NCBI GenBank assembly: GCA_045638525.1
Contig: JAZUBQ010000029.1
Span: 1 to 64,000 of the forward strand
DNA length: 64,000 nucleotides
Origin: SIG452 sp045638525
GTDB lineage: Bacteria > Bacillota > Clostridia > UMGS1840
Direction: 5' to 3'
Shown: piece after piece, positions 16,150 to 25,105 of the stretch
Numbering within the stretch: the stretch's first letter is position 1
Layout of the letters: each line of letters starts with the position of its first letter
The notes under the pieces: model-generated
Databases searched by the model: none
Told to the model about the DNA's origin: nothing
Seen by the model: only the letters and a program-made list of their open reading frames with translations
Made by a program: the position numbers and the translations under genes

Positions 16150-17034
16150 TTACATATTTGCTTTATATACATCTGCCACTTCGGTAATGGTGATAAATGC
16201 GGTTGTATCAATCTGATGCACAATTTCTCTCATTTTGGAAATCTGAAAACGGTCTACAATGAAATAAATCACCGTTTTATCCTGATTGGAGTAACCACCC
16301 TTGGCAGAAATTCTGGTGGCACCGCTTTCAAACACACGCATCAGTTCCTGACAAACCTCATCGGGTTTTTCAGTAATAATCATTGCCGCTTTGGAACGGT
16401 CAAAACCTTCCACAATAAAGTCGATGGTCTTTAAGGCGGCATAGTAAGTCACAATAGAATACAAAGGAAGAATCCAGCTGTTTAGCATCACACCGCAAAT
16501 GATATATAACACCACATTATAAATCATCACAAACGTGCCAACCGTAAGTCCCATTTTTTTCGCAAAGGTTACCGCCATAACTTCAATTCCGTCAATGGCA
16601 CCGCCAAAACGGATGGTTAAGCCGCTGCCGACCCCGGAAATCAAACCGCCAAACAAGGCACAAAGAAGCAAATCATCTCCGGCAAAGGGAGAGGTAAATG
16701 CCACATCCAGGGGAAGAATATCGGTAATGAGCCAAGCTCCCAACGAATACATTCCCACTGCATACAATGAATAAACCGTAAAGGCAATCCCCTGCTTTTT
16801 AAACCCAAAAATAAACAACGGAATATTTAAAATCAAAAGGAAAATAGATAACGACATATACTCCGGTGTCATTTGCGACAAAAGCATAGAAGTTCCCGAA
16901 ATCCCGCTGTCGTATAATTTTACAGGGGTCAAAAACACCGTTACCCCAAAGGCGTTAATCCATCCGGCAATGGTTAACAGCAAGAAGTTTTTTAGTTTAA
17001 TTTCCTGAAAAAACTGTTTCAAAAACTCTTTCAA
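16150..17034 (-). CDS. YitT family membrane protein (DUF161 + DUF2179)
   Basis: 294 aa from TTG 17034, with AGGAG (17041-17045) 6 nt away. About five to six N-terminal membrane helices (PF02588-like, for example GLISGVGSGLTIRFGGAIDG near residue 95) precede a C-terminal cytoplasmic DUF2179 domain (about 210-290: SGATRISAKGGYSNQDKTVIYFIVDR). This architecture is abundant in Firmicutes. A transport role is assumed, but the substrate is not established. It is flanked by the PsiE-like membrane gene 19 nt upstream and the SDR 26 nt downstream, in one probable operon. Confidence 0.9.
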   Translation of the reverse strand: MKEFLKQFFQEIKLKNFLLLTIAGWINAFGVTVFLTPVKLYDSGISGTSMLLSQMTPEYMSLSIFLLILNIPLFIFGFKKQGIAFTVYSLYAVGMYSLGAWLITDILPLDVAFTSPFAGDDLLLCALFGGLISGVGSGLTIRFGGAIDGIEVMAVTFAKKMGLTVGTFVMIYNVVLYIICGVMLNSWILPLYSIVTYYAALKTIDFIVEGFDRSKAAMIITEKPDEVCQELMRVFESGATRISAKGGYSNQDKTVIYFIVDRFQISKMREIVHQIDTTAFITITEVADVYKANM

Positions 17035-17053
17035 AATGGACTCCTTTCAAGAA

Positions 17054-17488
17054 TTACTTCTCTTTATGCTCATCTAAATCATCAATTTCCACCAATCCGT
17101 CAGGCGTTTCCACCATATCATGACGGTTTAGCAAAAATCTTCTGACCGCAAATAAAATCGCAATCGCCAAAACGGTCAGCAAATTCTGTAACGGAGCCGA
17201 ATGTCCCACAATCAGCTGACGAGCCAACGCAAACGCCAATACCTCAATAATGGTTTCCGGTGTATGCTTACAAAGCATTTTGATAAGCTCGGCACCAATG
17301 GCAAGGGTAATTGCCTTATCCAAAACCACCACCAAAGAGTCTGCCCCCTGCCCCAAAAAGGACAGGTTAAACATCTCAACAACCGTTTGAACACTGAGAA
17401 CCAAAACTGCAATCCCCACCAAAAGGGAAATAAACAGTTCAATTAAATAACTCGCTTCAAACATTTTATCCTGCAGTTTTTTTCTCAT
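17054..17488 (-). CDS. Small integral membrane protein, PsiE-like
   Basis: 144 aa. GGAGG sits about 6 nt before ATG 17488, which I prefer to a start 21 nt further upstream. It has four hydrophobic segments (about residues 10-32, 48-64, 83-95, 100-117) with a charged middle loop (LIKMLCKHTPETIIE) and an acidic tail (VEIDDLDEHKEK). The pattern resembles the phosphate-starvation-inducible PsiE family; I assign this with moderate confidence and cannot give a function. It is the first gene of the leftward run PsiE-like, yitT, SDR, yhcH. Confidence 0.65.
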   Translation of the reverse strand: MRKKLQDKMFEASYLIELFISLLVGIAVLVLSVQTVVEMFNLSFLGQGADSLVVVLDKAITLAIGAELIKMLCKHTPETIIEVLAFALARQLIVGHSAPLQNLLTVLAIAILFAVRRFLLNRHDMVETPDGLVEIDDLDEHKEK

Positions 17489-17592
17489 AAAATTCCTCCG
17501 TTTTTTCATTCTATTCAGTTGACTTAGGGATCGCTGGTTTAGATGTTGTGTCTTTTTCGTAACAGTTTACACCATATTAAGACTCAGAAATT

Positions 17593-18792
17593 TCATTGAA
17601 TCTCGTTTTCATGAAGCACTACACCATTTGCAACAAGTTCTTCTTGAAGTTTATTTATATCTATATTTAAGAAATCATCCGTTATCGAGGCCGCTATTCC
17701 TGCTGCCTGACCTGTAACGGCACAGCAAGGGATCACTCTCATAATGTCCCACATTGTTTCGCTGACAGAAGTGCAACGGCCGGCACATATCAGATTTTTC
17801 ACTTTAGAATTATACAACGTTCTAAAAGGCACCTCATATACAGGCCCCCTCTTTTTCCAATCTGAAACCATGCCGATAGAGTCTTCAAAATATTTGTGCA
17901 TCTCTTCATGAGACAACTCATACTCGCCAACAACCCGTCGTGTCATTCTTATTTGTGGGGTCGTAGCAATGGTTACAGGCAGAAAAGCATCGTCACTTTT
18001 GCGTTTTTTCAGAAAATCAGCATAGACAGACTGATGCGACATACACATTTGTTGCGATAATTCTGTCCCGTCAAGTCCCGAAAAACGTCTGTCTACAAGT
18101 AGTTTTACGTTATTATCACCGGTTTTTTCTTCATCCGGAATGTCGGAAAAACCAATCGTATTAAGCTGATACCCATCATTTCCTATCGAGTAATACCACG
18201 CAGCTAACACATTTCCTTGATGAAATTCCTCTGTTGGAACTCCTGCAAAATGAGCGATATCACAATCTCCTGTTGCATCAACCACAGATTTTATCTGATA
18301 AGCAACTCTTCCTGTTTTGCTTTCTGTAATGAGATACTTAATTTTATCCTCACATGCATTTACTCCAACAACATATGTTCCATACAGTATGTCAACTCCT
18401 TCATCCAAAAGAAGTTTTTCTGCCAAAATAGCAAAAAGTTGCGGATTGTACTGAACCTCAAATCTCTTATCTGTTTTTGTGCGTGTCCCTTTATTTTCAA
18501 GCCAATTTTCAGGATACTTATCCTCCGCACCATGCAGGATGGATAAACGAAAAAGCTCCTCTGCTATCCCAAAAGATACCTGTCTGCCAAAGCCATCACA
18601 AAGTGGAAGATAAATGGTTACAATACCTGCCGTACCAAGACCGCCAAGCATATACTGTTTCTCAAAAAGAACCACTTTACTGCCCTGTCTTGCGGCTGCT
18701 AATGCTGCTGATATTCCGGCAAAACCTCCGCCACATACTGCAACATCATACTCCCCTTTTATCTCTGTCTTTCTCTGTTCGTTGATGATCAT
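17593..18792 (-). CDS. FAD-dependent oxidoreductase (FAD_oxidored type)
   Basis: 399 aa. The N-terminal Rossmann dinucleotide motif CGGGFAGISAALAAARQG (about residues 20-37) is followed by FEKQYMLGGLGTAG, the FAD/flavin contact region of the PF12831-like family. VVDATGDCDIAHFAG (about 189-203) is the second conserved block, and NLICAGRCTSVS...VIPCCAVTGQAAG lies near the C-terminus. Related proteins are often encoded in carbohydrate or sulfatase clusters, but their substrates are largely unknown. GGAGG is about 9 nt before ATG 18792. It stands alone between apgM and the PsiE-like gene, with a weak promoter of its own. Confidence 0.85.
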   Translation of the reverse strand: MIINEQRKTEIKGEYDVAVCGGGFAGISAALAAARQGSKVVLFEKQYMLGGLGTAGIVTIYLPLCDGFGRQVSFGIAEELFRLSILHGAEDKYPENWLENKGTRTKTDKRFEVQYNPQLFAILAEKLLLDEGVDILYGTYVVGVNACEDKIKYLITESKTGRVAYQIKSVVDATGDCDIAHFAGVPTEEFHQGNVLAAWYYSIGNDGYQLNTIGFSDIPDEEKTGDNNVKLLVDRRFSGLDGTELSQQMCMSHQSVYADFLKKRKSDDAFLPVTIATTPQIRMTRRVVGEYELSHEEMHKYFEDSIGMVSDWKKRGPVYEVPFRTLYNSKVKNLICAGRCTSVSETMWDIMRVIPCCAVTGQAAGIAASITDDFLNIDINKLQEELVANGVVLHENEIQ

Positions 18793-18828
18793 ATTTTACA
18801 TCCTCCGTTGGTCTTGTGATCTGTTTGG

Positions 18829-18858
18829 ACTATAAAGACTGTATCACATGGATGTCAG
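18829..18858 (-). promoter_or_regulatory. Probable promoter of the FAD oxidoreductase gene
   Basis: Read leftward: CTGACA (18853-18858), 18-nt spacer, TATAGT (18829-18834); each box differs from consensus by one base. Confidence 0.5.
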
Positions 18859-18930
18859 TTTTTCTGTGGCATCTCCACGAAAAAGAGACTTCTCCGTCAG
18901 GCGAATTTAGCTGACGTTGCCCTGCAACGT

Positions 18931-20139
18931 CTACTTCCACAAATCAAGATTTAAGAACTGCCCCATCAATTCGTAGCCATTTTCGATGTGAAGACCTGTT
19001 TCTTTGGCGGTATCCTCATTGTAGACATCGCCTTTTACTTCTTTCTGATTGCAATATGCAAAGAAAGGAACCGCATCTCTTGCGTGGGTACCAATGGAAA
19101 TGGGAGTGGGATGGTCGGGTGCCACCAAGATGGCAAAATCTTCTCCACATTCTTCTAAATACTTGCAAACAGGACCAATCACTTTTTCGTCAATCAGTTC
19201 GATTGCCAGTTTTTTGTTGTCGGCTTCAAAACGGTGACCACATTCGTCGGGGGCTTCCATATGCACATACACAAACTGGTCGCCTTCTTTTAAAGCATCA
19301 ATACAAGCTTGTGCTTTTCCGTCAAAATTGGTGTCAATATTCCCGGTAACACCTTCCACCTCAATAGAACGCATTCCGGTTAAAATACCGATGCCTTTAA
19401 TTAAGTCAACGGCACTGATAACCGAACCTTTCAGACCGAATTTATCATAAAAGCTGTCCATTTTCGGACGTTTGCCTTCTCCCCATACCCAGATGGAAGA
19501 AGCAGGCTTTTTGCCTTGTTTGATTCTTTCCAGATTGTAGGGATGATTTTGCAAAAATTCATAACTTTTTTTCATCAGTCCCAAAATTTCGCTGTCTTTG
19601 GGAACATATTCTTTCACGGGACGTTTGGAAATGTCGTGAGGAGGAGTCAAAGACCCTTCCACCACTTTATCGGACAGCACCAACAGATGACGGTAAGAAA
19701 TTCCGGGATACAATTTGGTGGTTTCGTTATTGATAACCGGCATCAGATCTTCGATGATTTTTTTGGAATCCTCGGTTTTGATTTCGCCGGCAGAGTAATC
19801 TTCCATCACCAGATCTTCAAACTCTCCTTCACCGGAAAGTGTTACCAGATTGGCACGAAAAGAAGTTTCGTTATCTGCCAAAGTCACACCGATACTTGCC
19901 GCTTCCAAAGGAGAACGGCCGGTGTAATACAAATTGGAATCATAGCCCATCACCGAAAGGTTACACACGTCACTTCCCGGTGATAAATGGTCGGGCACAG
20001 TTTTTAAAGTACCCATAACTGCTTTTTTAGAATATTTGTCCATATTGGGGGTATTGGCTGCCTCGAGGGGTGTTTTGTTGTTAAACTCGCTGAGTTTAAG
20101 GTCAGCCATCCCATCACATAAAAAAACTACATATTTCAT
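18931..20139 (-). CDS. apgM: Cofactor-independent phosphoglycerate mutase, archaeal type
   Basis: 402 aa, alkaline-phosphatase superfamily. The first metal/nucleophile region is VFLCDGMAD at residues 4-12, followed by SPGSDVCNLSVMGYD and TGRSPLEAASIGV. The C-terminal metal block is LVAPDHPTPISIGTHARDAVPF near residue 345. Length matches the 400-residue ApgM branch rather than the 510-residue GpmI. It interconverts 3- and 2-phosphoglycerate in glycolysis, although some relatives were once annotated as homoserine kinases. GGGAGG is about 8 nt before the ATG. The gene is monocistronic. Confidence 0.93.
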   Translation of the reverse strand: MKYVVFLCDGMADLKLSEFNNKTPLEAANTPNMDKYSKKAVMGTLKTVPDHLSPGSDVCNLSVMGYDSNLYYTGRSPLEAASIGVTLADNETSFRANLVTLSGEGEFEDLVMEDYSAGEIKTEDSKKIIEDLMPVINNETTKLYPGISYRHLLVLSDKVVEGSLTPPHDISKRPVKEYVPKDSEILGLMKKSYEFLQNHPYNLERIKQGKKPASSIWVWGEGKRPKMDSFYDKFGLKGSVISAVDLIKGIGILTGMRSIEVEGVTGNIDTNFDGKAQACIDALKEGDQFVYVHMEAPDECGHRFEADNKKLAIELIDEKVIGPVCKYLEECGEDFAILVAPDHPTPISIGTHARDAVPFFAYCNQKEVKGDVYNEDTAKETGLHIENGYELMGQFLNLDLWK

Positions 20140-20203
20140 ATTGCTTCCTCCCTATGGTTGCATTCAGTCAACTGTCAAGCAACGATAAATTTTCTCATTT
20201 TTT

Positions 20204-20232
20204 ATTATAGCATAAGCCCCTTGTCTTTTCAA
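20204..20232 (-). promoter_or_regulatory. Promoter of apgM
   Basis: Read leftward: TTGAAA (20227-20232), 17-nt spacer, TATAAT (20204-20209). Confidence 0.75.
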
Positions 20233-20304
20233 GTTTTTTTATTGATTTGTCGTGATTTTTCTTACAGCTTATTTTTCTTTTTCCAAAAGAATCAAAAGCT
20301 CCCC

Positions 20305-20333
20305 TTGCTTTTTTACAACATTTCATATATAAT
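20305..20333 (+). promoter_or_regulatory. Promoter of the PIG-V-like gene
   Basis: TTGCTT (20305-20310), 17-nt spacer, TATAAT (20328-20333), about 45 nt before the ATG. Confidence 0.7.
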
Positions 20334-20378
20334 GAGAATAATTAAAAATTTTGTCAAAGAAAACGGAGTTATGTTTTT

Positions 20379-21581
20379 ATGATAGATTTATTGAATGTAA
20401 GTGGTTCGATTTTGTTGATTTTAGCAGGAATTTTTGTTCTTGTTTTCTTCTTTCGAGAGAAAATGCAGCCCATTTCTCCACAAAAAATCAACTATAAAAG
20501 TTGGATTTTCATTGGAATTTTAGCACTTTTGGTTCGTTGGGGAATCTACTGGTTGGGATATTCCTTCATTGACACGCCACTCTCCTTTGCTCAAATCATC
20601 CAAAAAGCTTTTGAAAATTCAGGAGATTCTCCCCATTATCTGTACCTTGCCCAAAACGGATATGCCACAACAGGAGAAAAGGCAAATCTCATTGTGTTCT
20701 ATCCACTCTACCCCTTCTTAATCAAAGTATTTAACCTCTTTTGCAACAACTACTTTGTCAGCGGAATTTTAGTATCAAATCTTGCATTTGCTCTGGCATC
20801 CTGCATATTTTACGAACTGCTTCGCTTAGATTACAGCAAAGAACAATCCATCAGCGGTCTGCTTTTGATGATGGTTGCACCTTTTTCGATGTTTTACAGT
20901 GCCATTTTCACCGAAAGTGTATTTTTATTGACTACTGTGCTTTGTCTGTATTTTTTAAGAATCAAAAAACCGATGTGGATGGCAATTTTTGGTTTTTTAG
21001 CTTGTTTATCCAGAACACAGGGTGTAATCTTATTTGTATGTGCCTTAATGCCGGTGGTCGCAGAGTTGATGAAAAAGAAAAAGTTCAATCTCAAAGAATT
21101 TCTTTGGGCACTCGTGATTCCCCTTGGGTTTTTAGCATATCTTCTGATGAATAAACTGCTTTTCGGAGACTGGTTTCAATATCTGCAATTCCAGGCGGCT
21201 CCCCCCTGGTATAACAAAGCACAATGGTTTGGAAAAACCTTGACTTACAGCTATGATATGGCAAAAAGTTATGAAGGCCTTGCCAACATCATCTATCTGC
21301 CGCAGCTGATTTTGTTTTTTATTGGAACTCTCACCATTTTCTATGGTATTTATAAAAAAGTACGCAGTGAATATTTGGTGTATCTTGGTGCTTATATCTT
21401 CACTTGTTACACACACGGTTGGCTCATCAGCGGTTCCCGTTATATGTGTGCGTGTCTGCCCTTATTCATCGTGTATTCTTCCACAAAAAACAAATATGTC
21501 CGTTACATAATTCTTGCAATCAGTCTGGTGTTATGTATCATTTACACCAAACTTTGGTTGCGTGGCGAATCCATAATGTAA
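20379..21581 (+). CDS. PIG-V-like membrane mannosyltransferase (GT-C)
   Basis: 400 aa with ten or more membrane helices. The first extracytoplasmic loop carries the conserved SGDSPHYLYLAQNGY (about residues 86-100), where the Asp is the GT-C catalytic position, and FYPLYPFLIK follows at about 112-121. These are signatures of the PIG-V (PF04188) mannosyltransferase family, which uses a polyprenyl-phosphate sugar to modify lipids or surface glycans. GGAG is 10 nt before the ATG. It is monocistronic with its own promoter and terminator. Donor and acceptor are unknown. Confidence 0.83.
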   Translation: MIDLLNVSGSILLILAGIFVLVFFFREKMQPISPQKINYKSWIFIGILALLVRWGIYWLGYSFIDTPLSFAQIIQKAFENSGDSPHYLYLAQNGYATTGEKANLIVFYPLYPFLIKVFNLFCNNYFVSGILVSNLAFALASCIFYELLRLDYSKEQSISGLLLMMVAPFSMFYSAIFTESVFLLTTVLCLYFLRIKKPMWMAIFGFLACLSRTQGVILFVCALMPVVAELMKKKKFNLKEFLWALVIPLGFLAYLLMNKLLFGDWFQYLQFQAAPPWYNKAQWFGKTLTYSYDMAKSYEGLANIIYLPQLILFFIGTLTIFYGIYKKVRSEYLVYLGAYIFTCYTHGWLISGSRYMCACLPLFIVYSSTKNKYVRYIILAISLVLCIIYTKLWLRGESIM

Positions 21582-21583
21582 AT

Positions 21584-21622
21584 AAAAACAGTATTCACAA
21601 TTAAAATGTGAATACTGTTTTT
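21584..21622. terminator. Bidirectional intrinsic terminator
   Basis: A 16-bp perfect stem (21584-21599 with 21607-21622), 7-nt loop and T-runs, between convergent genes. Confidence 0.92.
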
Positions 21623-21624
21623 TT

Positions 21625-21900
21625 CTAAAACAAAAGTTTAAAAACCACGAACCATAAGCAACCACCTTGCAGGATAACAAAAAACGGATTCCAGATTCGG
21701 AATTTCAGTTTTTTTGTTTTATGGTTAAAAACAACCATACCAAACATGGCGCCCAAGGCTCCCATACAAAAGGAGGTTACCAGCAAAGTTGCTTCACTGA
21801 TTCTTCGTTTCCCTGTTTTTGCAAGAAATTTATCCACGCCGTAAAGAACAAAGGTTAAAACATTCCACAGGAAAATAATAAATAATACTTGGTAAAACAT
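21625..21900 (-). CDS. DUF1294 family membrane protein
   Basis: A 91-aa protein with three hydrophobic segments. NVLTFVLYGVDKFLAKTGKRRISE (quoted in part: LYGVDKFLA, GKRRISE) and GALGAMFGMVVFNHKTKK are the conserved blocks of DUF1294 (PF06961). Function unknown. The ATG comes only 5 nt after the stop of the DUF3048 lipoprotein gene, with no ribosome site of its own visible. Translation is therefore probably coupled to the upstream gene. Confidence 0.88.
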   Translation of the reverse strand: MFYQVLFIIFLWNVLTFVLYGVDKFLAKTGKRRISEATLLVTSFCMGALGAMFGMVVFNHKTKKLKFRIWNPFFVILQGGCLWFVVFKLLF

Positions 21901-21905
21901 CAGAA

Positions 21906-22937
21906 TTATTCAAATCTTACGCCAAGTTTCGGGCTGATTACATTTACAATGGTTTTTCCGGGATTGATTTTCAATGCACTTCCGTCTGCACGTTTGTACA
22001 CAGTGTCTCCACGTCGGGAATCTTTCGACCAGGTAATTTCTTCATAAACGCCCTCGGTGATATAGTATCCTTTTCCGCTGCCGGTGGTGTTAAGATTTCT
22101 TCTCTCGGTTCCGTCACCTAAGGCAGTGTCGGTAATCAACTCTACCAAAATATTTTTCACGCTGACAACTTCTCCGTTTTGCATCACGTGGGGTTTTCCG
22201 AAAATGCTTTTTTCATACAATTTAGTTTCAGGATTATAGGTATATGCAGTTTTATATCTGCCGGAATAATCCAAAGAAGCCTTGTTTGCAACCAAATCAG
22301 ATTCGGGAGTGTAGAAACTGTCGGAATATTCGATTCCGTTTTTCTCATCAGTCGTTAAGGGATAAGATTTTGACTGTGCCTTTTCTTTCACTTTTTTCAA
22401 AGAAGTGTAGGCACTGTGCCAGTCTCCTTTATATTTTTCCTCTCTCCAGAAAACATTGGCATCTTCGCCCAAAATACCGTTGATTTTCTGGATTTTAAAT
22501 GCCGAGATATCCTCACTGGCTTTCGGACTCCAGCCAAAATGGGTATAAATCGCATCATTTTCCATTACGTAGTCTAAAAAGTAGTGACGGGAAGAACGAA
22601 TAGGCCCGATTTTTTCCGTATCTACCCCTTTAAATAAGGCAAGAAAACGGGTAGAGCCACCTTCTACCACAAGTTCGTATATCAAATACGCTTCATCCAA
22701 ACCTGCCTGAGGGCGGGCATTGTTATCGTCATTATCAACCATAACAGCCACCGGACGCTCATCCGTATTGATGTAGGTATCCAAAAAGGTTTTCTCCGGA
22801 GAAGATGTTGCGCTTGGTGTTGCCACAGGTGCCGATGTTGGTGTGGGCGCAGGGGATTTCTCCTCTTGTGTTCCACATCCGGTAAAAAGCATTGCACAAA
22901 CCGCTACCGCTGATACCAATGCTGTTAATTTTTTCAT
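21906..22937 (-). CDS. DUF3048 (YerB-like) lipoprotein
   Basis: 343 aa. Lipobox LFTG-C21 after a 20-residue signal peptide, then a Pro/Thr/Ser-rich linker to about residue 47. The DUF3048 N-terminal domain follows (RPVAVMVDNDDNNARPQAGLDEAYLIYE; key parts MVDND, ARPQAGL), with SRHYFLDYV and a C-terminal domain ending in TWSKDSRRGDTVYKRADGS. It is anchored on the outer face of the membrane. B. subtilis YerB is a relative, but its role is not established. The gene begins 29 nt after the alpha/beta hydrolase stop and has no separate promoter, so hydrolase, yerB and DUF1294 probably form one operon. Confidence 0.9.
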   Translation of the reverse strand: MKKLTALVSAVAVCAMLFTGCGTQEEKSPAPTPTSAPVATPSATSSPEKTFLDTYINTDERPVAVMVDNDDNNARPQAGLDEAYLIYELVVEGGSTRFLALFKGVDTEKIGPIRSSRHYFLDYVMENDAIYTHFGWSPKASEDISAFKIQKINGILGEDANVFWREEKYKGDWHSAYTSLKKVKEKAQSKSYPLTTDEKNGIEYSDSFYTPESDLVANKASLDYSGRYKTAYTYNPETKLYEKSIFGKPHVMQNGEVVSVKNILVELITDTALGDGTERRNLNTTGSGKGYYITEGVYEEITWSKDSRRGDTVYKRADGSALKINPGKTIVNVISPKLGVRFE

Positions 22938-22966
22938 AGGTAATCTCTCCCTTTTTCTTGTATTTA

Positions 22967-23764
22967 TTACAATGTTTTCATCCAGGTGATTGCGTGTTCA
23001 ACCCACTCATTGATTCCGTCCTGCGTGTGAATTCCGCCTTGCCAGTCTGTGATGCCATTTCCAAGACCAAAGCCATGCATTCCCTTCGGATAAATATGCA
23101 ATTCAAAAGGAATTTTCGCTTTACTGTAAGCAGTTGCCAACAGCAAAGAATTTTCCACCGGAACACAGTCATCGGCTGCTCCGTGCACAATATACGCCGG
23201 AACCGCATCAGAGGTTACATGAAACTCCAAGCTGACACTGCGTCTTTGTTCTTCGGTGGGAGTATTGGTGCAAAGCACATTGGTGATACTTCCCTCGTGC
23301 GCATATTCACCTGCCGAAATTACAGGATAAATGGGAAGAATCGCCTTCGGTTTATTATAACCGTGAGGCATGGGAACAGCCTCATAAATTTCCGGCTTAT
23401 TCCACTGCAATCCCAAACAAGTGCAAAGATGTCCACCTGCCGAAAAACCGACAGCATAAACCTCTTCCGGGTCAATGCAATATTCTTTTGCATTGTCACG
23501 AATATGTTTCATAGCTTTGGAAGCCTGAATCAACTGATAAGGATATGCGTGTTTACGTCCGATGGAATAGTGAAGCACAAATGCATTAAAACCGTGGGGC
23601 ATAAATGCGTGGGCAATAGGTTCCCCTTCAATGTGTACCGAAAGTGCTTCGTAACCGCCACCGGGAATTACCAAAATTGCCTTACGGGTATACCATTCTA
23701 CCGGCTCTGCAATATAACAGTCCAAACGTGTTTCTTCATCTAACCAAATTGATTCAAATTTCAT
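22967..23764 (-). CDS. Alpha/beta hydrolase, acetyl-esterase type
   Basis: 265 aa. The oxyanion-hole loop PGGGYEAL (34-41) is followed by the nucleophile elbow GFSAGGH (S108), an acid residue in AADDCVPVE (D198 or D199) and the catalytic His230 in KGMHGFGL. This BD-FAE/xylan-acetylesterase-like layout suggests deacetylation of sugars or short esters in the cytoplasm, as no signal peptide is present. GGAGG is 7 nt before the ATG. Its promoter carries the same operator-like palindrome as the Gfo/Idh gene upstream, which points to shared control in carbohydrate use. Confidence 0.88.
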   Translation of the reverse strand: MKFESIWLDEETRLDCYIAEPVEWYTRKAILVIPGGGYEALSVHIEGEPIAHAFMPHGFNAFVLHYSIGRKHAYPYQLIQASKAMKHIRDNAKEYCIDPEEVYAVGFSAGGHLCTCLGLQWNKPEIYEAVPMPHGYNKPKAILPIYPVISAGEYAHEGSITNVLCTNTPTEEQRRSVSLEFHVTSDAVPAYIVHGAADDCVPVENSLLLATAYSKAKIPFELHIYPKGMHGFGLGNGITDWQGGIHTQDGINEWVEHAITWMKTL

Positions 23765-23842
23765 AATAAATCCTCCATGATCCTAAAATTCCACATTGGT
23801 TGACCGAACTCCACCATAGTAGAATTCATCTTTGATACGTTC

Positions 23843-23871
23843 AGTATAACACAAAAAGTTAAAAATGACAA
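23843..23871 (-). promoter_or_regulatory. Promoter of the hydrolase operon, -35 inside a palindrome
   Basis: Read leftward: TTGTCA (23866-23871), 17-nt spacer, TATACT (23843-23848). The -35 hexamer is the end of the 26-bp palindrome at 23866-23891. Confidence 0.75.
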
Positions 23872-23891
23872 TACTTGTTACAGTATTGTCA
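23866..23891. promoter_or_regulatory. Operator-like palindrome, copy 1 (also hairpin/terminator)
   Basis: Arms TGACAATACT and AGTATTGTCA around TGTTAC. All 26 bases are identical to copy 2 at 25100-25125, and both copies cover the -35 of a leftward promoter at the same position. Flanking A5/T5 makes this copy also look like a terminator for the Gfo/Idh gene ending at 23901. The two roles are compatible. Confidence 0.65.
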
Positions 23892-23900
23892 TTTTTCTTA

Positions 23901-25046
23901 TTATAATTTTACAAAGGTGTGATTTTGGGCAGATTCTTTGGCTTTTAAGCAAAGATATGCACTCTGCAACCCTTCATACAAGCTGGAACGTGAAGTATCC
24001 CCCTCTAAAATCGCTGCAAAATCACGGATTAAAATATGGTCTCCGCCACCGTGACCGCCGCCTTTTTGAGGACGAACTTTGATACGTTCTACCTTATTGG
24101 AATCATGAGGGAAGAACAGAATTTCATCGGTGTTCCAATCAAATTCAACAGTTGCTTTCTGACCAATCATACGCATACCACGTCTGCCGGCTTCTTTTCT
24201 TGCCACAAAGTTCTGGGTATACACCGCGTGCAAACCGTTGGCATACTGCATCATAATGGTAGCACTGTCGTGATTTCCCACATCTTGTCCATAGGAACAA
24301 TATTCACCATACGGCTCATCGTTTGCCTGTTCCCGAATGACCTTGGTACTTTCGTAACAGGTTTCATATTCGGGACAGTCTTCACATTTTAAGTCAGCAG
24401 GTTTATCCCCTTTGTACACCGTTTTGGATTCCATTGCACAAATTTCCACAGGTTGCATTCCTAAAACATAGTTAATATAGTCCAGATCGTGAGTTGCTTT
24501 CTGTAAGAATAAACCACCTGTCAAACTTTCGTCACGGTACCAGTATTTATAATACACTCTTCCGTAATTCACATTGTTATATGCCTGCACCTGAGATAAA
24601 GTCCCCAAAGCACCGCTATCATAAATTTCTTTCACTTTCTGCAAAAGTTGGGTTAAACGCAAGGGGAAGGAAGTCATACCAACACCATCGGAAGCATCCA
24701 CAGCTGCTTTTAACTCATAATAATCTTCCAACGTAATCACAACCGGCTTTTCTAAAAACAAAGGGATATTTCTCTTTAAAACTTCTACTGCATATTTCTT
24801 ATGTAAATTACAGCGAGTCCCCACAAACACACCGTCCAACTCCTCGTTAGCCAGCATATCTTCTCCTTGTTCATAGAAGCGGATTTTATTAACATCCAAA
24901 AACTTGACTTCTCCGGCACGTTTTTTTGCACCTTCCAAATCGGCATCGGCAACTGCCACTACCTGAAGCTCCGGAAAATGACAAAATTCGTTGATAATCA
25001 ACGATTGTATACGGCCGCCCAAACCAATAACTCCAATTTTTTTCAT
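23901..25046 (-). CDS. Gfo/Idh/MocA family oxidoreductase
   Basis: 381 aa. N-terminal NAD(P) Rossmann motif GVIGLGGRIQ (5-14), then FLEKPV near residue 97, whose Lys is the conserved catalytic-domain residue of the family. A C-x2-C-x5-C cluster (LKCEDCPEYETCYES, about residue 225-240) is a recurrent insertion in one Gfo/Idh subgroup. The enzyme should oxidise or reduce a sugar, inositol or glycoside. AGGTG lies 6 nt before ATG 25046; a GTG at 25055 is part of that site. It has its own palindrome-covered promoter and probably shares regulation with the hydrolase gene downstream. Substrate unknown. Confidence 0.9.
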   Translation of the reverse strand: MKKIGVIGLGGRIQSLIINEFCHFPELQVVAVADADLEGAKKRAGEVKFLDVNKIRFYEQGEDMLANEELDGVFVGTRCNLHKKYAVEVLKRNIPLFLEKPVVITLEDYYELKAAVDASDGVGMTSFPLRLTQLLQKVKEIYDSGALGTLSQVQAYNNVNYGRVYYKYWYRDESLTGGLFLQKATHDLDYINYVLGMQPVEICAMESKTVYKGDKPADLKCEDCPEYETCYESTKVIREQANDEPYGEYCSYGQDVGNHDSATIMMQYANGLHAVYTQNFVARKEAGRRGMRMIGQKATVEFDWNTDEILFFPHDSNKVERIKVRPQKGGGHGGGDHILIRDFAAILEGDTSRSSLYEGLQSAYLCLKAKESAQNHTFVKL

Positions 25047-25076
25047 CCTAATCACCTCATAGTTTATGATGATATC

Positions 25077-25105
25077 AGTATAGCATACAAAATAAAATAT
25101 GACAA
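25077..25105 (-). promoter_or_regulatory. Promoter of the Gfo/Idh gene, -35 inside a palindrome
   Basis: Read leftward: TTGTCA (25100-25105), 17-nt spacer, TATACT (25077-25082): the same geometry as the promoter at 23843-23871. Confidence 0.75.

Noticed and set aside
18913..18931. GACGTTGC/GCAACGTC hairpin as apgM terminator
   Set aside because: It overlaps the apgM stop codon and has no T-run on the relevant strand; a competing hairpin with the GTCAG/CTGAC flank is equally likely.
22958..23743. A 261-codon open frame on the + strand
   Set aside because: It is antisense to the alpha/beta hydrolase, which has intact catalytic residues and a good ribosome site. The antisense frame is His/Arg/Cys-rich with no recognisable fold.
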